34,731 bases of DNA, taken from assembly GCA_020725605.1 (NCBI GenBank), contig DYER01000092.1, positions 1-34,731 of the forward strand. Direction: 5' to 3'. A program made the position numbers and the translations under genes. The stretch is from Ammonifex sp. Lineage in GTDB: Bacteria > Bacillota > Desulfotomaculia > Desulfotomaculales > DYER01. This document shows, in pieces, positions 7,833 through 13,928 of the stretch (the stretch's first letter is position 1; every line of letters begins with the position of its first letter). The notes below the pieces were generated by a model. It was not told the origin of the DNA and did not search any database. It saw nothing but the letters and a program-made list of their open reading frames with translations.

Positions 7833-8158
7833 TCGCGAACACCTCCTTCGAGTTCTATCTTCTCCACCCGCACCGCAGTGTAGTACTGCCGGTGGCCCTT
7901 TTTCCGGCGGTAGTTCTTCTTGGGCTTGTACTTGAACACGATGATCTTTTCGCCGCGGCCGTGCGCCAATACCCTCAGCATCACGCGGGCCCCCTCCACC
8001 GTGGGCCGGCCGACCAGAAAGGCACTGTCCGTCGCAAGGGCCAGGACCCGCTCCACGGGAATTACCGTACCCGCCTCCACCGGCAACTTCTCCACCTTGA
8101 GCACGTCGCCTTCCCGTACGCGGTATTGCTTGCCGCCCGCCTCGATGATCGCGTACAA
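7811..8158 (-). CDS. rplU: 50S ribosomal protein L21
   Basis: Large-subunit protein L21, identified by [17 protein letters not shown] at the N terminus and the basic [27 protein letters not shown] near the C terminus (quoted in part). I chose TTG at 8158 because AAGGAGG lies seven bases upstream; upstream in-frame codons run through the promoter region. The 115 residues are about a dozen longer than usual: the [12 protein letters not shown] tail continues past the normal end over the rpmA ribosome site and start. First gene of the rplU-rpmA-spo0B-obg unit. Confidence 0.96.
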   Translation of the reverse strand: MYAIIEAGGKQYRVREGDVLKVEKLPVEAGTVIPVERVLALATDSAFLVGRPTVEGARVMLRVLAHGRGEKIIVFKYKPKKNYRRKKGHRQYYTAVRVEKIELEGGVRDWHTRRE

Positions 8159-8200
8159 AACGAGGACCTCCTTCGGGCACACACGGGCTTCGCCACACGT

Positions 8201-8228
8201 ATTGTAGCACATTTCCCCCTTTTGTCAA
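8201..8228 (-). promoter_or_regulatory. Sigma-A promoter of rplU-rpmA-spo0B-obg
   Basis: On the minus strand -35 TTGACA (8228-8223) and -10 TACAAT (8206-8201) are spaced by 16 bases, about 40 bases upstream of the rplU start. It is back to back with the plus-strand promoter at 8248-8276; the two -35 boxes are 19 bases apart. Confidence 0.85.
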
Positions 8229-8247
8229 GGGAAAACCGCGCCCGCGC

Positions 8248-8276
8248 TTGCACCAAGGGCCCCCATCGTGTAGAAT
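8248..8276 (+). promoter_or_regulatory. Sigma-A promoter of the plus-strand NUDIX/dehydratase block
   Basis: TTGCAC (8248-8253) and TAGAAT (8271-8276) with a 17-base spacer lie 36 bases upstream of the NUDIX start. This is the only good promoter I see for the plus-strand block; none is visible directly upstream of the DUF2889 gene. Confidence 0.75.
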
Positions 8277-8312
8277 TCTCTTAGTAAAGATTGCCCAAGG
8301 GGTGCACCGCGG

Positions 8313-8954
8313 TTGGTGTGGCAGGTCTTCGACACCCTGGCCGGAAGAAGGCCCGGCATTGCCCACGAAAGGGAATTGTTCCGGGCCGCGGTCCTTGTAC
8401 CCCTTATGAGCATCGAAAATGCGGTCCACATGCTGTTCGAGGTCCGGGCCGACGGGCTCGCCAGGCAGCCGGGAGAGATCTGCTTTCCCGGCGGCGAGGT
8501 GGAGGGCGCCGAGGAACCGGTCCGGACCGCCCTGCGGGAGGCCTGTGAGGAACTCGGCCTGGCCGAAGGGCAGGTCGAGCTGCTGGGCTGCCTAGACTAC
8601 GTGCTCACGCCGCCGGGCACCCTTGTGTATCCCTTTGCGGGTCGCATAACACCGGGCGCGGAGCTCCGTCCCAATCCCGGCGAAGTACGTGAAGTCTTCA
8701 CGGTGCCCCTCGAATACCTGCTCGGCTACGAGCCGGCGGTGTACCTGGTGGAAGTGGCCACGCGCTACCCGCCCGACTTTCCCTTCGCCCGGGTGCCTCC
8801 GGCCTATGGTCCCGGGTGGCAGAAAAGGTGGGCCTTCCCCACCTACTTTTACGAGTACCGGGGCTACCTGATCTGGGGTATAACGGCGCGCATCCTCCAT
8901 AACTTCTTGGAAGTGTGCCGTGCGGGCGCGGCCGGCGGTCAAAGACCCGGTTAG
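8313..8954 (+). CDS. NUDIX hydrolase, probable CoA pyrophosphatase type
   Basis: A 213-residue NUDIX enzyme. The box GX5EX7REUXEEXGU is complete at residues 61-83 (G61, E67, R75-E76, E79-E80, G82). Directly before it, [21 protein letters not shown] matches the UPF0035/NUDT7-type motif of coenzyme A diphosphatases, which split CoA into phosphopantetheine and 3',5'-ADP; substrate specificity is inferred. The start is TTG at 8313 (or GTG at 8316) behind AAGGGGTG. It is first in a plus-strand block that also encodes acyl-CoA-dehydratase-like proteins, so a CoA link between neighbours is possible but unproven. Confidence 0.88.
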   Translation: MVWQVFDTLAGRRPGIAHERELFRAAVLVPLMSIENAVHMLFEVRADGLARQPGEICFPGGEVEGAEEPVRTALREACEELGLAEGQVELLGCLDYVLTPPGTLVYPFAGRITPGAELRPNPGEVREVFTVPLEYLLGYEPAVYLVEVATRYPPDFPFARVPPAYGPGWQKRWAFPTYFYEYRGYLIWGITARILHNFLEVCRAGAAGGQRPG

Positions 8955-9012
8955 GCACGGGGGCCGACCCGTGCCGCAGCCGGTGGCCGGCGGGAATCCC
9001 CGGTAGCCCGCC
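8955..9012 (+). other. Two inverted repeats between the NUDIX and DUF2889 genes
   Basis: A perfect GCACGGG / CCCGTGC hairpin (8955-8974) begins at the base after the NUDIX stop, and a second GGCGGG / CCCGCC (8989-9012) follows. Neither has a T run, so they are not standard terminators; they may shape or stabilise a shared transcript. Confidence 0.4.
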
Positions 9013-9048
9013 AGGAGGGGCCGCCGTACCAAACGGGGAGTGATCGCC

Positions 9049-9873
9049 ATGCATCTGCACCGTTGCTGGTACGCCACCCTGCGCCAGACGGCGCCGGACC
9101 GGCCGCTGGTGGCGGAGACCGTTTTTCTGGCCCCCGATCTGGAGGCCGCCGCCACCCTCTGGCTGGAGCGCCGTACGTTCAGGATTACGCGGGCCACGTG
9201 GACTGTTTACCGCGCGGACCGGTCGCGGCCCGCAACCCGGGAGGTACCGGACCTGGTGGGCACCGAGGCCTATTTCGGCGCCGGCCCGGCCCTCAAAGCG
9301 GCCTTCCCCGCCGAAGAACTGCCGCGGGAGCTCTTCGCGGAAGCGGTGCGGGCCGTGATCCAGGGCGAGACCTTCCTGTACCGGGAGAGGGGGCATTCCT
9401 CGGCCGAAAGCTACAGCCGCTACTGGGAGGAAGCCTACCGCGACAGCTGCCGCTACTACAGCAACCTATCCCTGGTCCGGCGCAACTGGGCCGAGTACAC
9501 GGCGGACCACCGCCGCAACGGCAACCTTTTTAACCGCTTCAAGTTCGTCACCGTGGCGCCGGGAGGGGACGGACTGCTGACGGTGGTGGCGGGATTGAGC
9601 GATTCCTTTCACGAGCTGGGCCTCCACTTCCTGGTGACGGCCGGCGGCGAACCGCGAATCGCCTCGGCCACGGCCCGCCTGCTCAGGGCCCCGGACCAGG
9701 TGTGTCTGCCCAGCGCGGATCGGGTGCAGAATCTCGTAGGATTAACCTTGAATGGCAGGTCCAAGAAGGACCTTATACTACTGGTAGGCGGCTCCCAGGG
9801 GTGCACCCACCTCGCGGACCTGACGGCCGATGCGGTGCGGGCGGTGCGCGACCTGGAGATACCGAACCGGTAA
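9049..9873 (+). CDS. DUF2889 domain protein
   Basis: A 274-residue soluble protein with the C-terminal DUF2889 pattern. It has LSDSFHELGLHF near 184-194 (His188, His193), an ATARLLRAPDQVC stretch with Cys219, LVGLTLNGRS, and the signature LVGGSQGCTHLADL with Cys252 and His254. No signal peptide or membrane segment is seen. The function of the family is unknown; the conserved His and Cys residues suggest a metal or catalytic site (inference). The start is ATG at 9049 with GGGGAG eight bases upstream. It is followed after 20 bases by two dehydratase-like subunits and their activator, so a role with that enzyme is the simplest guess. Confidence 0.82.
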   Translation: MHLHRCWYATLRQTAPDRPLVAETVFLAPDLEAAATLWLERRTFRITRATWTVYRADRSRPATREVPDLVGTEAYFGAGPALKAAFPAEELPRELFAEAVRAVIQGETFLYRERGHSSAESYSRYWEEAYRDSCRYYSNLSLVRRNWAEYTADHRRNGNLFNRFKFVTVAPGGDGLLTVVAGLSDSFHELGLHFLVTAGGEPRIASATARLLRAPDQVCLPSADRVQNLVGLTLNGRSKKDLILLVGGSQGCTHLADLTADAVRAVRDLEIPNR

Positions 9874-9893
9874 ACTTGCGGCAGGTCTCCGGT

Positions 9894-10868
9894 ATGGGCT
9901 CGGCCTTCGTAGACCTCACCTGCTCCTACGTCCCGGTGGAGATAATCCGGGCCGCCGGCTTCACGCCCCGCCGCTGGTTGCCGACCCCGGTGGGAGCCGG
10001 GGGTGGGTTGCCGCAATCCCTTTGCTCCTACGCGCGGGCCTGCGCCGCCGGTTCCGGTACAGCCGCCGTGTTCACAACCTGTTGCGACGGAATGCGCCGC
10101 TGTTACGACCTGCGAGCCACGCGCGGGGACAGGGTATTCATTCTGGACCTGCCCCGGACGGCACACGACGCGGCCGTAACTTATTTTGCCCGCGAACTGC
10201 AACGGCTGGGGGACTGGCTGGCGGGCCTTGGCGGTCAGGCCGTTACCCCAAAGAGCCTCGCCGCAGCCGTGGACATGGAAAGCGGCCGCCGGCAACACCT
10301 CCTTCGCCGGACCACCGGCGCCGCCCGGGCCGTCGAGCGATACGGGGTATACCTCGAAAGCCTGGCCACGTCCCCGTACCAGGCTACTGCGTACGGAACG
10401 GACGCGGCGGCACCGGGGCCCGGGGAGGGGCCCCCGGTCCTGGTGACCGGAACCTGCCCGCCGGACCCCGGTTTCGTCGCCGCCGTGGAAGAAAGCGGCC
10501 TGAGGCCCGCCGGCCTTGACTTCTGCACGGTTATCCGTGGTTTCGCCGAGCCCCCCCTGGGCGAGGGTGGCGACCCCTGGCTGGCGCTGGCCCGCGGTTA
10601 CCTCGCCAAGCCGCCCTGCCCGCGCACGGCGGACCGCGCCCGGCGGCGGGCCTATCTCGAGCAGCTTTTGGATCAGACCGGGGCGCGTGGTGTGGTCGCG
10701 TATGGGTTCAAGTTCTGTGATCACACGGCCTACGACCTCGGGCTGTGGCGGACCGTATGCCGACACCGGGGCCTGCCCCTGCTTTACCTGGAAGGGGAAT
10801 ACGGCGCGCATGCGCCCGGCCAGTTCCTGACCCGTCTGCACGCCTTTCGCGAGGCCCTCGAGGCATGA
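9894..10868 (+). CDS. 2-hydroxyacyl-CoA dehydratase-like subunit (first, short)
   Basis: A 324-residue member of the HgdB/FldB/BcrB-type family of iron-sulfur subunits that take single electrons from an ATP-driven activator. Family blocks are CSYVPVEIIRAAGFTPRR (Cys10), LCSYARA (Cys44), TTCCDGMRR (Cys63-64), GFKFCDHTAYD (Cys275) and the ending YLEGEYGAHAPGQFLTRLHAF. Cys10, Cys44, Cys63/64 and Cys275 are the likely cluster ligands. Start choice is uncertain: ATG at 9894 begins just before the conserved core, while TTG at 9876 is also in frame. The stop overlaps the next ATG (ATGA), indicating coupled translation of the pair. The substrate cannot be inferred. Confidence 0.85.
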   Translation: MGSAFVDLTCSYVPVEIIRAAGFTPRRWLPTPVGAGGGLPQSLCSYARACAAGSGTAAVFTTCCDGMRRCYDLRATRGDRVFILDLPRTAHDAAVTYFARELQRLGDWLAGLGGQAVTPKSLAAAVDMESGRRQHLLRRTTGAARAVERYGVYLESLATSPYQATAYGTDAAAPGPGEGPPVLVTGTCPPDPGFVAAVEESGLRPAGLDFCTVIRGFAEPPLGEGGDPWLALARGYLAKPPCPRTADRARRRAYLEQLLDQTGARGVVAYGFKFCDHTAYDLGLWRTVCRHRGLPLLYLEGEYGAHAPGQFLTRLHAFREALEA

Positions 10869-12142
10869 ACCTGCGCGCTTACGTGAGCAAACTGGACTGG
10901 CAGAAACACCTCAGGGATCCCCGCACCTACGGGGTGCTGGAAATCCTTAGCTACCTGTGGCGGACCGGACCCCTTGATGCCCACCGCAAGGCGGCCTTCC
11001 GCTGGGGCTTGCAGTTGCTCCGGCGGGCCTACCGGCGGGAACGCCCCGTGGTCTGGACCAATGTTTACACGCCGCCCGAGTTGATATGGGCCCTGGGTGG
11101 GCTGCCCTTCCTGCCGGAAGTGGCGGCCGCGGTGGTGGCCAACATGGGGCGCGCGCCGGCATTTCTGCAGGCGGCCCAGAGCGCCTGGTACTCCACGGAC
11201 CTGTGTAGCTTTCACCGCTGCGGTTTGGGTCTGGCCCTGGCGGACCTGGCCCCCCGTCCGGACCTGGTGCTGGCCACCGGACACTTGTGCGACGGCGCCG
11301 TCAAGTTCCTGGAGGCGGCCGCGGAGTTCTACAGTGTCCCGTTTTACGTACTACACGTTCCGTACGGTGGTGGAGCCCGCGAGGTGCGGTGGCTGGCGGA
11401 CGAAATGGCGGCCCTGGCCGCGGAGTTGCGACCCTTGCTGAGGACCGACCAAAGGTTGCAGGCCCGCGTGGCCCGGAACAGCAATCTGGCCCGCCAGTAC
11501 CTCGTGGAAATCAACCGGCTCCGGGCCCTTGAGCCGACCCCCTGGTCGGGCCAGGAGGCCCTGACCTACGTGGCGGTATTGTTTATGGCCCTGGGCACGC
11601 CCGGTGGGGCCCTCTTCTACCGGCGTCTATACCGGGCCCTGCTCACGAGGGTCCGCCTGAACCGCCCGGCCATCCCCCGGCAGAGATTCCGCCTGCTGTG
11701 GCTGCACTTCAGGCCCTATTACCCCGGCGAACCCCTGTCCTGGCTGGAACGGGAACGCGGCGCGGTGGTGGCCTTCGAAGAGGTGCACAACGTGACCTGG
11801 GACCCCCTCGACCCGCACGCCTTCTGGTCCGGCCTGGCCGCCAGGATGCTCGGCAATCCCCTGTGGGGCCCGGCCCGGCGCCGCGCGGAGCAGGTACTGC
11901 GCCTTGTTCGGCGCTACCGCATCGACGGCGTGGTTCATTTCGCCCACTGGGGATGCCGCCAGAGCAACGGCGCCGTCCCCGTCCTGCAGAGCGCCTGCGC
12001 CGGGGCGGGGGTCCCTTTTCTGAACCTGGAGGGAGACTGCATTGACGCCCGGAACGCCGGGCCCGGACAGATGCGCACCAGACTGCAGGCCTTTCTGGAG
12101 GTACTGGAGGGAAGGAAAAGCGGTGATCACGGTCGGCGTTGA
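10865..12142 (+). CDS. 2-hydroxyacyl-CoA dehydratase-like subunit (second, long)
   Basis: A 425-residue paralogue in the same superfamily. It shows a YTPPELIWALGGLPFLPE block (near 69-84), STDLCSFHRCG (Cys114, Cys119), ATGHLCDGAVKF (Cys142), VVHFAHWGCRQSNGA (Cys364) and the ending LNLEGDCIDARNAGPGQMRTRLQAF (Cys392, quoted in part). The Cys normally found in the first block is absent (NVYTPPEL). The set of possible iron-sulfur ligands therefore differs from that of the shorter subunit. Together the two could form a heterodimer like HgdAB or BcrBC. The ATG at 10865 overlaps the previous stop, and the 3' end overlaps the activator gene by 20 bases. Confidence 0.85.
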   Translation: MNLRAYVSKLDWQKHLRDPRTYGVLEILSYLWRTGPLDAHRKAAFRWGLQLLRRAYRRERPVVWTNVYTPPELIWALGGLPFLPEVAAAVVANMGRAPAFLQAAQSAWYSTDLCSFHRCGLGLALADLAPRPDLVLATGHLCDGAVKFLEAAAEFYSVPFYVLHVPYGGGAREVRWLADEMAALAAELRPLLRTDQRLQARVARNSNLARQYLVEINRLRALEPTPWSGQEALTYVAVLFMALGTPGGALFYRRLYRALLTRVRLNRPAIPRQRFRLLWLHFRPYYPGEPLSWLERERGAVVAFEEVHNVTWDPLDPHAFWSGLAARMLGNPLWGPARRRAEQVLRLVRRYRIDGVVHFAHWGCRQSNGAVPVLQSACAGAGVPFLNLEGDCIDARNAGPGQMRTRLQAFLEVLEGRKSGDHGRR

Positions 12143-12896
12143 CATAGGTTCCGTCACCACCAAAGCGGTGGTGCTGGTCGACGGAGAGTGGCGCGGCGCC
12201 AGCCTCCTGGCCACGGGCGCCGATAACCGGGGCAGCGCCGAGGCCGCCCTGGTGCGGGCCCTGGCCGAAGCCGGCGTCAAACGGGAGGAAGTGGCGGTCA
12301 TTGTGGCCACCGGGTATGGCCGCATCAACGCCCCCTTTGCCCACCGTCAGGTAACGGAAATAACCTGTCATGGTAAGGGATGTCACGCACTGCTGCCCCA
12401 AACCCGCACCATCGTGGACGTGGGCGGCCAGGACAGCAAGGTGATCCGGGTGGACGACCGGGGCCGTGTGGTGGACTTCGTGATGAACGACAAATGTGCG
12501 GCCGGCACGGGACGCTTTCTGGAAGTAATGGCCCGCGCCCTGGAAACGGACCTGGCGGGTATGGCCGCCCTGGCCCGCCGGGCCGGGACCTCGGTACCCA
12601 TAAGCAGCACCTGCACGGTATTCGCCGAATCGGAGGTCGTCTCCTACGTGGCCCAGGGACGGCCAAAGGAAGAGATCATCCGGGGGCTGCACGAGGCCAT
12701 AGTGGACCGGCTGGAGGCCATGCTGGGCCGGGTGGGAGTGGAGCCCGCCGTGGCCATGACGGGCGGCGTGGCCCTCAACCGGGCCATAGTGGAGGAACTG
12801 AGCCGCCGCCTGGGCATGGAGGTGCATGTCCCACCGCACCCCCAGCTGGTGGGTGCCTTCGGTGCGGCATTAATTGCCTGTACGGCGACCGCCTGA
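12123..12896 (+). CDS. ATP-dependent activator of 2-hydroxyacyl-CoA dehydratase (HgdC/BadF family)
   Basis: A 257-residue ASKHA-fold ATPase that transfers low-potential electrons to the dehydratase partner using ATP hydrolysis. Nucleotide motifs are GVDIGSVTTKAV (5-16), DVGGQDSKVI (99-108) and AMTGGVALN (211-219). The two cysteines that bind the bridging [4Fe-4S] cluster of the homodimer are in NDKCAAGTGRF (Cys125) and SSTCTVFAESEV (Cys164). The start is GTG at 12123 with AAGGA six bases upstream. Its coupling to both dehydratase-like genes implies it activates them. Confidence 0.95.
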   Translation: MITVGVDIGSVTTKAVVLVDGEWRGASLLATGADNRGSAEAALVRALAEAGVKREEVAVIVATGYGRINAPFAHRQVTEITCHGKGCHALLPQTRTIVDVGGQDSKVIRVDDRGRVVDFVMNDKCAAGTGRFLEVMARALETDLAGMAALARRAGTSVPISSTCTVFAESEVVSYVAQGRPKEEIIRGLHEAIVDRLEAMLGRVGVEPAVAMTGGVALNRAIVEELSRRLGMEVHVPPHPQLVGAFGAALIACTATA

Positions 12897-12939
12897 AACC
12901 GGGACCGTGGCTGCGCATAACTGGGTGAGGTGATCCTCC

Positions 12940-13866
12940 ATGCGGAAAAGATTGCGTTACGCGGTGCTCCTCCTGGCCCTGTCGGTCGTGTGGCCGATTC
13001 TCCCGGCACTGGCCGCGGCCGAAACCCCCTCGGACGCGCAGCAGGCCGCGGCCATCGTCAACCAGGCCCGGCAGCAGAAAGGGCTGGCGCCCCTCACCCT
13101 CGACCCCACCCTCGCCCGGCTGGCGCTGCTCAAGGCCCAGGACATGGCCGAACGCGGCTACTTCGGCCATCAGTCGCCCACCTACGGGTCGCCGTGGGAA
13201 ATGCTGCGCGACGCGGGCGTTTCCTTTACCTGCGCCGGAGAGAGCCTGGCCAAAGGGCCCTCGGCCCTCGCGGTCACACGGGCACTTTTGCGCTACGGTC
13301 AGAATACCCTGCTCAGTACCCGTTACCAGTATATAGGTATCGCGGCAGTACCCGCGTCCGGTACCAAAATCTGGGTCTTTCTTTACACCGGCACGGCCCG
13401 AGTTAATCAGACTGTGTCTGGGGTCCCTGCCAGGCCGCCGGCCACCCCGCCGGCGATGCAGCCGCCCGCCGGCACCACGGACGAATTAATCCGAGACGAA
13501 GCCCGCATGCTGGCCCTGGTGAATCAGGCCCGTGCCCAGAGCGGCCTCGCGCCCCTGGCCGGCGATCACGAACTGGTCAGGCTGGCCCGCCTGAAGGCCC
13601 GCGATATGATCGAACGGGGCTACTTCGGCCACCAGTCGCCCACCTACGGCTCGCCCTTCGACATGCTGCGCTCCGCCGGTATTTCCTACCGCTACGCTGG
13701 CGAAAACCTGGCCGGAGCCCCCGATGTAGAAACCGCCCACAATAACCTCATGGCCTCCCCGGGACACCGCGCCAACATCCTGAATCCCAATTACACGCGG
13801 GTGGGCATCGGCGTGGTGGAGGGTGGCCCCTACGGCAAGATCTTCGTACAGCTTTTCGTGGGCTGA
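12940..13866 (+). CDS. Secreted protein with two CAP/SCP (YkwD-like) domains
   Basis: A 308-residue exported protein. A signal peptide (1-27) has a basic start, the hydrophobic core VLLLALSVVWPILPALA and an AAA cleavage area. Two CAP domains follow, about 33-151 and 186-308, joined by a Pro-rich linker (161-178). Both contain the nearly identical ERGYFGHQSPTYGSP. Only the second has the complete AHNNLMASPGHRANIL (266-281); the first reads VTRALLRYGQNTLL there and has lost the conserved His residues. CAP proteins of sporulating bacteria are often envelope or spore-coat associated, but the role is unknown. The ATG follows GAGGTGAT by five bases, 43 bases after the activator gene. Confidence 0.92.
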   Translation: MRKRLRYAVLLLALSVVWPILPALAAAETPSDAQQAAAIVNQARQQKGLAPLTLDPTLARLALLKAQDMAERGYFGHQSPTYGSPWEMLRDAGVSFTCAGESLAKGPSALAVTRALLRYGQNTLLSTRYQYIGIAAVPASGTKIWVFLYTGTARVNQTVSGVPARPPATPPAMQPPAGTTDELIRDEARMLALVNQARAQSGLAPLAGDHELVRLARLKARDMIERGYFGHQSPTYGSPFDMLRSAGISYRYAGENLAGAPDVETAHNNLMASPGHRANILNPNYTRVGIGVVEGGPYGKIFVQLFVG

Positions 13867-13928
13867 GGCACCGCACGCCACATAATTCACTCTGTGTTAT
13901 ATGAAATGCCTGTCTCTGTGGCAATGCA

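Noticed and set aside
13867-13928. Terminator between the convergent CAP and radical SAM genes
   Set aside because: No convincing inverted repeat with a T run is visible in these 62 bases.
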